This document shows, in pieces, positions 25,988 to 35,311 of a stretch of 64,000 bases of DNA. Positions within the stretch are counted from its first letter, which is position 1, and the number at the start of each line of letters is the position of its first letter. The DNA is from a bacterium BMS3Bbin10 (GTDB taxonomy: Bacteria; Pseudomonadota; Alphaproteobacteria; Rhizobiales; Methyloligellaceae): positions 26,368 through 90,367 of the forward strand of contig BDTT01000114.1 of assembly GCA_002897995.1 (NCBI GenBank). The letters are read 5' to 3'. A program made the position numbers and the translations under genes. Under the pieces are notes generated by a model. That model saw only the letters and a list, made by a program, of their open reading frames with translations, searched no databases and was not told where the DNA came from.

Positions 25988-27361
25988 TTACCGCCGCCGG
26001 TCGAAGAGAATTCCGGCCGCGAAATAGAGACACCCCAGCATCATCACCGACGCGGAGATAACCAGCAGCTTCGAGTATTTATGCTCAAGGCCGGTGAGCT
26101 GGTTCATGAGCGAAATATGGTTGCCGGCCTCAAGGAAATACAGGGCCGCGCCCGCAATGGCGGTGACGAAGGCAAGCAGGTAGGACCAGGCGGGCACGTC
26201 CTTGCGCCCGCCCCACAGGGAAAAGAAGGCGACCGGAGCCAGGAACATCGATGCGGTGCCGGAAACCGCGACCGCGCTGAACAAATCCTTGGAGCCGAGA
26301 AACACCATGATGAGCCCGCCGGTGAGGAACAGCATCATCGCAACCCGCCCCTTGAACACGGTCGGTTTGGCCATTTTCATATCGACAATCGAGAGCTTCG
26401 CCGCGCTGGCCAGCGTCGAGTCCAGCGTCGACATGCAGGAGATAATCAGCGCGATATTAAACAGCAGCACCGGCGTGTCGCCGAACAGGCGCATGAAGGT
26501 CGGAACCAGGCTCTCGCCGGCGACTTTCTCCAGCCCGGCATAGGTACCCAGAAGGCCGAACGCCAGAATGCAGAGCACCGAAATCCAGGCAGCGTGATAG
26601 AAGCTCGCCATGGTGCTCTTCTTGTCCGATATAAGGCCGCGATCCATCATCACCGGATCATGCATCGGGTAACTCCAGACCTGCAGGAACGCAACGGCCA
26701 GCAGCACCCAGCCGGGGCCCGTACCGTCGGGGCTTGAAGCGGCAATCGCCGCAAAATCGAAACTTCCCTTGTCGAGCGCCAGGATAAGCAACACCCCGAG
26801 CACGATCATGAATATGATCATCTGGAACACGTCCGTGCGGATCGACGCCTGCAACCCGCCGAGCGCGGAATAGGCGAGCACAACCAGCCCCACGGCCACG
26901 ATCGACACCACATAGGCGCTCGAGCCGGCAGGGCCGAAAATGATGCCGATGACAAGGAGGTTGGCGAACACTTCCGACAGCAGACGCAGGCCCGTGACAA
27001 AGGAGTAGCTGACCGGCCCGGCGGCGCCGAAACGGTCGGCGAGGAAGGCCTGAATGGAATCGAAACCATGGCGCCAGCGCAGCGAGGCGATAATCCAGGC
27101 TCCGGTGAGGAATGACAGATAGTAGGTCGCATATGCGAGCGCGCCGGCGATGCCGTAAAAATATCCCAGAATCGCGGCGTTCATGATCGAGCGCGCGAAT
27201 ATCCATGTGGTGACCAGGCTGAGGCTCAGGGAGAAAACGCCCGGCGCGCCGCCCGAGACCGCATGGCCCCTATAGAAGGAGCCCAGCGTCGAGACGCGCG
27301 GCGACAGGGCAAGGCTGCCGATGGCGACGAACACCGTAACGAACACTAAAGTGTATGACAT
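25988..27361 (-). CDS. Sodium:solute symporter family transporter
   Basis: A 457-aa inner-membrane protein with about 13 hydrophobic segments, of the SSS (LeuT-fold) family: FYRGHAVSGGAPGVFSLSLSLVTTWIFARSIMNAA near the start, GLVVLAYSALGGLQASIRTDVFQMIIF, and the middle motif IALIISCMSTLDSTLASAAKLSIVD. The last corresponds to the family's Na+ site helix (D/S-rich). The substrate cannot be told; relatives move sugars, amino acids or organic acids. AAGGA precedes the ATG. It lies downstream of, and in the same direction as, the indolepyruvate oxidoreductase gene, 131 bases away, so joint expression is possible. Confidence 0.9.
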   Translation of the reverse strand: MSYTLVFVTVFVAIGSLALSPRVSTLGSFYRGHAVSGGAPGVFSLSLSLVTTWIFARSIMNAAILGYFYGIAGALAYATYYLSFLTGAWIIASLRWRHGFDSIQAFLADRFGAAGPVSYSFVTGLRLLSEVFANLLVIGIIFGPAGSSAYVVSIVAVGLVVLAYSALGGLQASIRTDVFQMIIFMIVLGVLLILALDKGSFDFAAIAASSPDGTGPGWVLLAVAFLQVWSYPMHDPVMMDRGLISDKKSTMASFYHAAWISVLCILAFGLLGTYAGLEKVAGESLVPTFMRLFGDTPVLLFNIALIISCMSTLDSTLASAAKLSIVDMKMAKPTVFKGRVAMMLFLTGGLIMVFLGSKDLFSAVAVSGTASMFLAPVAFFSLWGGRKDVPAWSYLLAFVTAIAGAALYFLEAGNHISLMNQLTGLEHKYSKLLVISASVMMLGCLYFAAGILFDRRR

Positions 27362-27492
27362 GAATAGTCCTTAGAATCCGGATAGGGCGAAATGACCCCG
27401 CTGTATACTCAACTCCCCGCCCGATTGCGACAAATTAGCAGCCACTGACCAATTTGTGACCGGGCCTGGACCAAGGTCCGCATGCGGCCCTG

Positions 27493-30400
27493 TCAAGCCG
27501 CATGGCGGCGCTTCGACGGCGGGGCCTTGAGGGCGCCAAGCAAATCCTTGCGCTGCTGCGCGGCCAGTTCCGCCGCCTCGCCCTTGACCGGGCCAAATCC
27601 GCTAATTTCGTCCGGTAACGCGGCAAGCTGAACGGCGATGGCGTGATTGTCCGGGGTCAGATGCGCGGCGATCTCATCGAGCGAGGCCTCATAGTCCGCC
27701 AGGAGCGCGCGCTCAAGTTTGCGGTCGGCGCTGTATCTGAACGGGTCGAGCAGGGTGCCCCGCACGCCCTTCATCCGCGCCAGCATCGCGAATACGCGCA
27801 TCATCCAGGGCCCGAAACGGCGCTTTTTCGGCCGCCCGGAAATGGGGTCCGGGCGCGAGAAAAAGGGCGGTGCAAGATGAAATTCGATCCTCGGATTGCC
27901 GGTGAACATGGCCTCGAGCTGGCGCTGAAACGCACCATCGGTGTAAAGCCGCGCCACCTCATATTCGTCCTTGGAGGCCATCAGTTTGAACAACCCCCGG
28001 GCGGCCGCACCGGCGAGCGCGGAGGAGGACGGCACGCACTCCAGCTCGAGTTTCCGGATCGCCTCGACCCGGGCGCGGTAACGCTCCCCATAGGCGGCAT
28101 TCTGATACTCGGTCAAAAAGCGCTGCCGGCGCTCGATCGCCTCTTCGAGCGTTTCAGGCCGCGTGCTTCGGGCCGGCTGGGATGCGCTGGAGTTCAGGAT
28201 ATTGTCCATTGCGCCAGCGTCGTGGGCGGCGAAGCGGCCCCAGGAAAAGGCGTCCAGATTGCGCTCCACCGCAACCGCGTTGAGGCGGATGGCCGCGTGC
28301 AGGGCGTCGGCTGACACCGGCACCGCGCCGCGCTGCCAGGCATAGCCCAGCAGGAAGATATTGGCGGACATTGTGTCGCCCAGCAGGGCGGCGGCCGTCG
28401 CATGGGCGTCGATGAAACTGGCTGCATCCGCCCCCGCGCTCTGGCTCAAGGCGGCACGCATCTCATCCATCGGCATGGTCAGATCGCGCTGGCGGGTAAA
28501 ATCACCGGTCATGATTTCATGGTCGTTGGCGATTACTGTGGTCATGCCTTCCTTTACGAGCCCAAGCACGCTATCGGATGCGGCGACGACAAGATCGCAT
28601 CCCAGGATCAGATCGGCCCCGGCGGCAGAGGCACGCACCGATTTGATGTCATCGGGATGCTCGCCGACGCGCAAATGAACGGCCACCGCGCCGCCTTTCT
28701 GCGCCAGCCCCGACATGTCGATAACGCCGACCCCCTTGCCTTCCATATGCGCCGCCATGCCGACAAGCACGCCCACCGTAATGACGCCAGTACCGCCGAC
28801 GCCGGTGATCACCATGGAATAGGGACGGCTCAGGTCCGGCATCCGGGGGGCGGGCAGGCCGGACATATCGGGGAGCGGCGGCAGCGCGCGCGCATCGTCG
28901 CCATCCCTGCCCCGCAAGGTTCCGCCGGAGACGGTCACGAAGCTCGGGCAAAAGCCCTTGAGGCAGGAATAGTCCTTGTTGCAGGCGGTCTGGTCGATGG
29001 CGCGCTTGCGGCCGAATTCACTTTCCACCGGCACAATCGCCACACAGTTCGACTGCACGCCGCAATCGCCGCAGCCCTCGCACACCATCTCGTTGATGAC
29101 CACCCGCCGGGGCGGGTCCGGCGCGGTGCCGCGCCGGCGTCTGCGCCGCAGCTCCGCCGAACAGGTCTGGTCGTAAATCAGCACCGAGACGCCGCTGACT
29201 TTCTGCAAGTCGCGCTGTACGGCGTCCAGTTCATCGCGGTGATGAATGGCGACAGCGGAAGGGAAATCCGCACCCTTCGGGTATTTCGACGGGTCTTCGG
29301 CAACCACCACTACGCGCGCCGCGCCGTCCGCGCTCATCTGCCGGGCCAGCTGCGGTACGCTCAGCTCGCCATCGAGCCCCTGGCCCCCGGTCATGGCGAC
29401 CGCGTCATTGAACAGGATTTTGAACGTCATGGTGGTGCCCGCGGCAATGGCGGCGCGGATGGCCAGCGCGCCTGAATGCACATAGGTGCCATCGCCGATA
29501 TTCTGGAACACATGGCCCTGTTTCGAGAACGGCGCCTCGCCGATCCAGTTGGCGCCCTCGGCCCCCATATGGGTGAAGCCTTCCGTCGCGCGGTCCATCC
29601 ACTGGGCCATATAGTGGCAGCCGATGCCCGCATAGGCGTGCGCGCCCTCGGGCACGATGGTCGATGTGCTGTGCGGGCACCCGGCACAAAAGTAAGGCAC
29701 GCGCTCGATGATGCCGGGCAGCGCGGCGACCCGCGCGGCCACCTGTCCGAGCTGCTCCATGCGGGCGCGCAATTCCTCGTCACCGGTGCGCGCCAGCAGC
29801 CGCTCGCCAAGCGCCAGCGCAATCTGCACGGGCTCAAGCGCGCCATGGGAAGGCAGAAGAGGCGCGCCATTCTCGTCCAGCTTGCCGATGATCGCCGGTG
29901 CGCCCCGCCTGCCATAGAGCTGCTCCTTGAGCTGGGTCTCGATGAGCGATCTTTTCTCCTCGACCACCAGCACCGTTTCGAGGCCGCTGGCGAAGCGGGC
30001 GGCGCCTTCCGGCTCCAGCGGCCAGGTGACGCCGAGTTTGTAAAACTTCACCCCGAGCGCCGCCGCGCGCGTGCCCCGGATTCCCAGCAGATCGAGCGCC
30101 TCTTCGGTGTCCAGATAGCTCTTGCCCGAAGCGATGATGCCGATTTTGGGAGCGCCGCCCCCTTCCAGGATCATGCGATCGAGCGCATTGGCGCGAATGA
30201 AGGCGAGCGCGGCCGGAATCTTGTATTCGTAAGCCCGCGCCTCTTTTTCCAGGACATTGTCACCGCGCCGGATACCCAGACCGCCGGGCGGCATCTCGAA
30301 ATCTTCCGGCAGGACGATATTCACCCGCTCGAGCGACCCGTCGATGGAGGCGCTTTGCTCGATATTGTCTTTGACGCATTTGATGCCGGTCCACACGCCC

Positions 30401-30972
30401 GCATAGCGCGACAGGGCCCAGCCATAGAGGCCGTAATCGAGCACCTCCTGCAAGCCCGCCGGGTTCATGACCGGCATCATGGCGTCGATGAATTTGAATT
30501 CCGACTGGTGCGCGGAAGTGGAGGATTCGCAGGTATGATCGTCGCCCATCAGCGCGATGACACCGCCATGTTTCGAGGTGCCCGCATGGTTGGCGTGGCG
30601 GAAGGCGTCGCCGGACCGGTCGACGCCCGGACCCTTGCCGTACCAGATGCCGAACACGCCGTCATACCGGCCCTGGCCGCGCAATTCCGCCTGCTGCGCG
30701 CCCCAGATGGCGGTTGCGGCCAGATCTTCGTTGATGCCCGGCTGAAAAACGATTGACCGCTCGGCCAGAAACTTTTCCGCCTGTATGAGTTGCCGGTCAA
30801 GCCCGCCAAGCGGCGACCCGCGATAGCCCGAGATATAGCCCGCCGTATTCAGCCCGGCACGGGCGTCGCGTTCATGCTGCATGAGCGCAAGGCGGACAAT
30901 GGCCTGCGCGCCATTCACGAAAATCCGTGACTGGCTGAGGTCATATCTGTCGGTCAGGCTGACATGTTTCAT
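27493..30972 (-). CDS. Fused indolepyruvate ferredoxin oxidoreductase
   Basis: Oxidatively decarboxylates aryl-pyruvates to aryl-acetyl-CoA with ferredoxin, in amino-acid catabolism. The 1159-aa protein joins IorA-like and IorB-like parts. The N-terminal domain has GYISGYRGSPLGGLD; the thiamine-binding part has HMGAEGANWIGEAPFS and FNDAVAMTGGQ. Two iron-sulfur cysteine sets are CEGCGDCGVQSNC and CNKDYSCLKGFC. The gamma-type domain begins at ITGVGGTGVITVGVLVG. The ATG at 30972 (MKHVSLTDRYDLSQSRIFVNG) fits the family; no Shine-Dalgarno is evident. The frame stays open upstream to 31119, but that runs into the divergent gene. Confidence 0.94.
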   Translation of the reverse strand: MKHVSLTDRYDLSQSRIFVNGAQAIVRLALMQHERDARAGLNTAGYISGYRGSPLGGLDRQLIQAEKFLAERSIVFQPGINEDLAATAIWGAQQAELRGQGRYDGVFGIWYGKGPGVDRSGDAFRHANHAGTSKHGGVIALMGDDHTCESSTSAHQSEFKFIDAMMPVMNPAGLQEVLDYGLYGWALSRYAGVWTGIKCVKDNIEQSASIDGSLERVNIVLPEDFEMPPGGLGIRRGDNVLEKEARAYEYKIPAALAFIRANALDRMILEGGGAPKIGIIASGKSYLDTEEALDLLGIRGTRAAALGVKFYKLGVTWPLEPEGAARFASGLETVLVVEEKRSLIETQLKEQLYGRRGAPAIIGKLDENGAPLLPSHGALEPVQIALALGERLLARTGDEELRARMEQLGQVAARVAALPGIIERVPYFCAGCPHSTSTIVPEGAHAYAGIGCHYMAQWMDRATEGFTHMGAEGANWIGEAPFSKQGHVFQNIGDGTYVHSGALAIRAAIAAGTTMTFKILFNDAVAMTGGQGLDGELSVPQLARQMSADGAARVVVVAEDPSKYPKGADFPSAVAIHHRDELDAVQRDLQKVSGVSVLIYDQTCSAELRRRRRRGTAPDPPRRVVINEMVCEGCGDCGVQSNCVAIVPVESEFGRKRAIDQTACNKDYSCLKGFCPSFVTVSGGTLRGRDGDDARALPPLPDMSGLPAPRMPDLSRPYSMVITGVGGTGVITVGVLVGMAAHMEGKGVGVIDMSGLAQKGGAVAVHLRVGEHPDDIKSVRASAAGADLILGCDLVVAASDSVLGLVKEGMTTVIANDHEIMTGDFTRQRDLTMPMDEMRAALSQSAGADAASFIDAHATAAALLGDTMSANIFLLGYAWQRGAVPVSADALHAAIRLNAVAVERNLDAFSWGRFAAHDAGAMDNILNSSASQPARSTRPETLEEAIERRQRFLTEYQNAAYGERYRARVEAIRKLELECVPSSSALAGAAARGLFKLMASKDEYEVARLYTDGAFQRQLEAMFTGNPRIEFHLAPPFFSRPDPISGRPKKRRFGPWMMRVFAMLARMKGVRGTLLDPFRYSADRKLERALLADYEASLDEIAAHLTPDNHAIAVQLAALPDEISGFGPVKGEAAELAAQQRKDLLGALKAPPSKRRHAA

Positions 30973-31117
30973 GGGGGGATAAGGCCGTGCCGGGTTTTGA
31001 AATTCAACACAAATCTGTATGCGAATGCGCGCCGATTTGCGTTTAAGCCGCGATTGGGCATCATACACGCAAAACCGGGCGGGAAATCCACATTGAGGGG
31101 GGGAGACGCGCCGAGCC

Positions 31118-31618
31118 ATGTCTCGCGATATAAAATTTTGGGGATTGATCGGCGTTGTATTCTTGGCGGTACTTTCCGGTTTCGCCGCCTATACCGTCCT
31201 GACGGCTCCTCTCTCCATAGAGCTGAAACTGGGCGCGGACCAGACCAACTCGGAGCCCTTTGAAATGGCGAGCGCCATCGCCCATGTGGTTGGGCGCAGT
31301 CACCCCGGCATCCGTATCGCGGTGAAAAGCACCGGCGGCTCGTCGCAGAACATGTCCCTGCTGGCCCAGGGAAAACTCGACATCGCACTGGTTCAGGCCG
31401 ATGTCATCAGCCGCGGCGATGTCTCGCTTCTCGCCGTGCTCTATCCCGATCTGTTCCAGCTCCTTGTCCGCGAGGATTCCGGAATTTCGGCCATCAAGGA
31501 TCTGGAGGGGCGCAGGATTGCCCTGCCCCCCGTTACCAGCGGCCAGTACCGGGCGAGGAGAAAAACACACCCTCCGGCAGAGCGAGGCAGCGCAGACCGG
31601 CGAAACACTCAAGTATAG
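31118..31618 (+). pseudogene. Truncated TAXI-family TRAP solute receptor
   Basis: The first 145 residues fit a membrane-anchored TAXI receptor: a TM segment at about 9-30, ELKLGADQTNSEPFEMASAIAHVV, KSTGGSSQNMSLLAQGKLDIALVQADVI and IKDLEGRRIALPP. Full-length family members exceed 300 residues. After PPVTSGQYR the frame becomes unrelated (ARRKTHPPAERGSADRR) and stops at 31618, where repeat sequence begins. The C-terminal lobe and any further domain are missing. Loss by deletion with the repeat pair at 31655-31785 is likely. Divergent from the indolepyruvate oxidoreductase gene. Confidence 0.8.
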
Positions 31619-31654
31619 TATAGCGGCGGCGGTTGGGTCTGACCGATCCGCACA

Positions 31655-31785
31655 TCCTTCGAGACGGCGCTTCGCGCCTCCTCCCGATGAGGATTGCGTA
31701 CGGAACAACAAGCATATGCCTCATGCTGAGGAGCGCCCGTAGGGCGCGTCTCGAAGCATCTGCCGCGAGCCAGGATCAATATCCC
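31655..31785. repeat. REP-type repeat pair (CATCCTTCGAGACG / CCTCATGCTGAGGAG)
   Basis: Contains CATCCTTCGAGACGGCGCTTCGCGCC followed, about 60 bases on, by CCTCATGCTGAGGAGCGCCC...GCGTCTCGAAGCAT. The second arm is roughly the reverse complement of the first. The same sequences in the opposite order are at 52285-52432. This repeat is widespread in alphaproteobacteria. Confidence 0.8.
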
Positions 31786-31832
31786 TCGCCATAGCGGGCC
31801 ATTCAACAAGTCAGTACGTCCGCCCGAGATAT

Positions 31833-32510
31833 TCAGCCTATCAATGCCGGCAATTCGGACAGGGATGCGATGACCGCCTTCGGCTTGCCGGGCAGTCGCT
31901 CGGGCGGCTGGCCGAACCTGTTGAGATGGGCAACCTGAAACCCGAAGCTCGCCGACCCGGCCACATCCCAGGCATTGGCCGACACGAAACAGATTTCCTC
32001 AGGGCGGGCGCCGGTCCGCTCCACCGCCAGCTGATAGACTCTGGGCGAAGGTTTGTAGATGCCTGCATCCTCAATCGAGATCGGATGGTCGATCAGCGCG
32101 GCGAGACCGGAATGGCGAATTGCCGAGCTGAGCATGGACGGCGCCCCGTTGGACAGGATCGCGGTGGTGTAACCCGCCTCCTTCAGCCGGGTCAGGGTGT
32201 CCCCGGCGTCGGGATAGGCCTCAAGATTTTCATAGAGGTTCATCAGCCGCTCGCGGATGTCCGCATCGCCGATCCCGTGAACCTCCAGGGCATAGTCCAG
32301 ACCATCACCCGTAAGTTGCCAGAAATCGGCATGGGCCCCCATGAGACTTCTCAGCCAGGTATATTCCAGCTGCTTGCGCCGCCACAGATCGGAAAGGGGG
32401 CGGGCCGCATCGCCCAGTTCTTCGGCGATGCTCGCGGCCGGCGCGTGAATATCGAACAATGTGCCATATGCATCGAAGACACAGGCCTGTATGTTACTGA
32501 ATGGCGGCAT
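31833..32510 (-). CDS. (S)-2-haloacid dehalogenase-like HAD hydrolase, type II
   Basis: A 225-aa HAD-superfamily protein of the L-2-haloacid dehalogenase type. The nucleophile Asp is in ACVFDAYGTLFD (about residue 12). YTTAILSNGAPSML has the Ser/Asn-Gly motif II, SIEDAGIYKPSPRVYQLA gives the motif III Lys, and EEICFVSANAWDVAGSASFGF matches the dehalogenase variant of motif IV. It may remove halide from short-chain haloacids or act as a phosphatase; sequence favours the former. The start at 32510 has GGAG seven bases upstream. A longer frame to 32687 adds low-quality sequence. Confidence 0.92.
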   Translation of the reverse strand: MPPFSNIQACVFDAYGTLFDIHAPAASIAEELGDAARPLSDLWRRKQLEYTWLRSLMGAHADFWQLTGDGLDYALEVHGIGDADIRERLMNLYENLEAYPDAGDTLTRLKEAGYTTAILSNGAPSMLSSAIRHSGLAALIDHPISIEDAGIYKPSPRVYQLAVERTGARPEEICFVSANAWDVAGSASFGFQVAHLNRFGQPPERLPGKPKAVIASLSELPALIG

Positions 32511-32709
32511 GGCAATGCTCCGGGCCGGCGGACCTTGGGGCCGGGGAGGTTTTCGATCCATTCCAGGCCGCCCCAGCTTAACGGCACTTGCGCACCGCGC
32601 GAAATCATGCTTTCGCCATAACAGTTTTTCGCATCGCGCTGGAGTGCTTCGGAGAAAAGCGGGAACCGGTTTTCCAACAAGAAGCACGTTAAATAAAAGA
32701 ACCAGGGTC

Positions 32710-32732
32710 CGATTTCGATACCATCGAAATCG
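32710..32732. promoter_or_regulatory. Palindrome upstream of phosphoesterase gene
   Basis: CGATTTCGAT, ACC, ATCGAAATCG is a perfect 10-bp inverted repeat 33 bases before the ATG at 32765. Its position would suit an operator or an attenuating hairpin; no regulator can be named. Confidence 0.4.
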
Positions 32733-32764
32733 AGAAGACCCTGGAAGCGGACAGGGCCTGACCG

Positions 32765-33664
32765 ATGGACACGCATATTTCCGTTAATTCCCACGGATCG
32801 GAAGTCCGCGACCTTGGACGCTTCGAGAAGCCGGTGCTTGTATGCGGCGGGGCCTATTCCAATCTGGAGGCCCTGTCGGCGCTGCTCGAGGCGGCGGACG
32901 CGCTGTCCATTCCGCCCGAGCGCATCATTCATACAGGTGACGTCATTGCCTATTGCGCCGACCCGGCGGAGACGGCGGAACTTCTGCGAAGCGCGCGGGT
33001 TCACGCCATCCTGGGCAATGTCGAGGAAAGCCTCTCGGCCAGCCTGGCGGATTGCCAGTGCGGCTTTGAGGCGGAGTCCCTGTGCAGCGCGCTGTCGGCG
33101 GAATGGTTCGCCTACGCCGATGCGCGCGTTGGCGATGAGCTTCGGCAATGGATGGGGCGGCTGCCCCGCCACCTCACCTTCGAGATGTCCGGGCGGCGCA
33201 TACGCGTCGTCCATGGCGGCGTCAGGGAGGTCAACCGCTTTGTCTTCGCGTCACAGCCCGAGAGCGATTTGGAGGCCGAGTTCGCCGCCGCCGATGCGGA
33301 TATGGTTATCGCCGGGCACAGCGGTCTGCCCTTTACCAGATTTGCCGGATCGCGGGTCTGGCATAATTCCGGACCCCTGGGGCTCCCCGCAAACGATGGA
33401 ACGCTCCGCGCATGGTTCTCCGTCCTGACCCCGCGGGCCGGCGGCATCACGATCGAGCATCATGCGATCGACTATGATTTTGAGACGGCGCGGACAAAGA
33501 TGGTCGAGGCGGGACTGTGCGCGGGATATGCGGACGCGCTGCGCACGGGGCTGTGGCCGAGCCTGGACGTTCTGCCACAACCCGAACGCCTCCAGACCGG
33601 CGCGCCGCTGGATCTGAGCGAGCCCATCCATTGGAAGCCAGGCGCCGCACTCCCAAACTTGTGA
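32765..33664 (+). CDS. Metallophosphoesterase-like protein lacking the first metal motif
   Basis: A 299-aa protein with the calcineurin-like order: motif I region LVCGGAYSNLEALSALLEAA, motif II HTGDVIAYCADP, motif III ILGNVEES, motif IV VVHGG, and motif V IAGHSGLPF. In active enzymes motif I is D-x-H (as in SDIHGN), but here it is G-A-Y, and the last motif is GHSG rather than GHTH. Metal binding must be reduced or different. The same replacements are familiar to me from rhizobial homologues, so this is a subfamily rather than a dead copy. The next gene starts four bases after its stop. Confidence 0.82.
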   Translation: MDTHISVNSHGSEVRDLGRFEKPVLVCGGAYSNLEALSALLEAADALSIPPERIIHTGDVIAYCADPAETAELLRSARVHAILGNVEESLSASLADCQCGFEAESLCSALSAEWFAYADARVGDELRQWMGRLPRHLTFEMSGRRIRVVHGGVREVNRFVFASQPESDLEAEFAAADADMVIAGHSGLPFTRFAGSRVWHNSGPLGLPANDGTLRAWFSVLTPRAGGITIEHHAIDYDFETARTKMVEAGLCAGYADALRTGLWPSLDVLPQPERLQTGAPLDLSEPIHWKPGAALPNL

Positions 33665-33667
33665 GCC

Positions 33668-34627
33668 ATGAAAAACTTCTGGAAAGCTCAGCTCGCCGCT
33701 TTGTCGATCATCGCCGCCGCGCCCCACGCCGGCCAGGCCGCGTCATCTCCCAAAGTGGTCGTGACCATTGCGCCGGTTCATTCGCTGGTAGCGGGCGTTA
33801 TGGAGGGGATCGGCGCGCCGGTGCTGCTGGTGCCCCCCGGTGCATCCGCGCACAGCTATACTCTCAAACCCTCCCAGGCGCGCGCGCTGAGCGCGGCGGG
33901 CGTCGTCATACGCGTGGGCGGCCAGCTTGAGAATTTTCTCGACCGCGCATTGGTGAATCTCGCCGGCAAGGCGGCGGTTGTGACCCTCGCCCAATCCCCG
34001 GGCATGATCCTGTATGCGCCGCGCGAAGGCGGTGTCTGGCGGAAACCCGGAGAACACGGCGAACGCCCGGGCAAACCCGGGGAACAGGGCCCCCGCACTC
34101 CCGGCAATATCGATCCGCATATCTGGCTTGACCCGGAAAACGCCAAACACATCGTCGGCGCGGTTTCCCTCACCCTGCAAAAGGCCTATCCGGACCATGC
34201 CGGGGCATTTGAGAGAAACACGAAAAAAATCATCGCCCGGCTCCGAAAGCTGGACCGCGAGTTGCGGGAGGCAACGGAGCCGGTACGCAGCAGGCCGTTT
34301 GTCGTGTTTCACGATGCCTACCGTTATTTCGAAGAGCGCTACGCCCTCAACGCGGCGGGCGCAATCACCATCAGCCCCGACCGGCCCGCCGGCGCGCGGC
34401 GGCTCGCCGAGATTCAGGCGCGGATAAGGTCGCAAGGCGTGGTCTGCGTGTTCGCCGAACCGCAGTTCCGGCCCGCGCTGGTGGAAATGCTGATAGCGGG
34501 CACGGGCGTGAAAGCGGGGGAACTTGACCCCGCGGGCGCCGGCCTCGCTCCGGGCGGGGAGCTCTATTTCAATCTTATGCGAAATCTTGCCGCCAGCCTG
34601 TCGGCCTGCCTGAAGCCAACCTTGTGA
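33668..34627 (+). CDS. ZnuA-like metal ABC transporter substrate-binding protein, orphan
   Basis: A 319-aa periplasmic protein with a signal peptide ending near AGQAAS. It has the cluster 9 order: PVHSLVAGVMEGIG, GASAHSYTLKPSQARAL, IDPHIWLDPENAK, FVVFHDAYRYFEERY and AEPQFRP. Probable zinc ligands are H62, H151 and H215. In ZnuA a His-rich loop precedes the second ligand; here the loop is KPGEHGERPGKPGEQGPRTPG with one histidine. No permease or ATPase gene is adjacent. It lies four bases after the phosphoesterase gene and was probably transcribed with it. Zinc or manganese is the likely cargo. Confidence 0.88.
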   Translation: MKNFWKAQLAALSIIAAAPHAGQAASSPKVVVTIAPVHSLVAGVMEGIGAPVLLVPPGASAHSYTLKPSQARALSAAGVVIRVGGQLENFLDRALVNLAGKAAVVTLAQSPGMILYAPREGGVWRKPGEHGERPGKPGEQGPRTPGNIDPHIWLDPENAKHIVGAVSLTLQKAYPDHAGAFERNTKKIIARLRKLDRELREATEPVRSRPFVVFHDAYRYFEERYALNAAGAITISPDRPAGARRLAEIQARIRSQGVVCVFAEPQFRPALVEMLIAGTGVKAGELDPAGAGLAPGGELYFNLMRNLAASLSACLKPTL

Positions 34628-34651
34628 AAGCGGCGGTTTGCCCTGAAAAAA

Positions 34652-34685
34652 GACCGGGCGGCTCCTGATCGAGAGCCGCCCGGTC
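34652..34685. terminator. Bidirectional terminator hairpin
   Basis: GACCGGGCGGCTC and GAGCCGCCCGGTC make a perfect 13-bp stem with an 8-base loop, preceded on the plus strand by AAAAAA (a T-run on the minus strand). It lies between the convergent ZnuA-like and L,D-transpeptidase genes. Confidence 0.85.
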
Positions 34686-34720
34686 CGGACAATCGAAAAC
34701 ATAAACTGCCGGCGCGATTC

Positions 34721-35311
34721 CTAGCTGGCAATCCGCCGGTTGGTGACGATGACCTTCGTTCCCACGGGTGCGCGGTTGTAGAGATCGATCACGTCATTGT
34801 TGTAAAGGCGGATGCAGCCGCTGGTCACATTCTGACCCACGGTCCAGGGCGCATCGGTGCCGTGAATGCGGTAAAGCGTGGAGCCCAGATACAGCGCCCG
34901 GACGCCGAGGGGATTTTTCGGATCGCCGCCCTTGACATGACCCGGCAGGGCGGGGTTCTCACGCCGCATGCGCGCCGTCGGGGTCCAGCCCGGGTTCACC
35001 TTCTTGCGGCTCACCCGCAATGTGCCCGCCCAGGACGCGCGGCCGCTCGGCACGCCGATCGGGTAGCTGAGGGCGGAGCCCTTCTTGTGGACGTAATAGA
35101 GCCGCCGGTCGGCGAAGCTGACGATAATCGTGCCGCGGCCATATTTGCTTGAAAAACCGATTTCCCGGCGGCCGCTTTGCCATCCGCCGCCACCGCCGAA
35201 GAAACTGGAGAAAATGCCCTGCGCGGCCGCCTTTTGCGGTGTCATTGCGCTCATAAATCCAGCGACCGCCACCAGGGCCAGGCCGAGTTTTAACCAAGCA
35301 AATCTCTTCAT
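34721..35311 (-). CDS. L,D-transpeptidase (YkuD domain)
   Basis: Forms 3-3 cross-links in peptidoglycan or attaches proteins to it, in the periplasm. The 196-aa protein starts with a signal peptide (MKRFAWLKLGLALVAVAGF...AAAQ). The YkuD domain begins at GTIIVSFADRRLYYVHKKG. The catalytic set is IHGTDAPWTVGQNVTSGCIRLYNNDVIDLY, with the His of HGTD and the Cys of SGCIR. A Gly-rich linker (FGGGGGW) joins signal and domain. Start at 35311 has GGGAGATTTGAA upstream. Length is typical for the short alphaproteobacterial type. Confidence 0.94.
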   Translation of the reverse strand: MKRFAWLKLGLALVAVAGFMSAMTPQKAAAQGIFSSFFGGGGGWQSGRREIGFSSKYGRGTIIVSFADRRLYYVHKKGSALSYPIGVPSGRASWAGTLRVSRKKVNPGWTPTARMRRENPALPGHVKGGDPKNPLGVRALYLGSTLYRIHGTDAPWTVGQNVTSGCIRLYNNDVIDLYNRAPVGTKVIVTNRRIAS

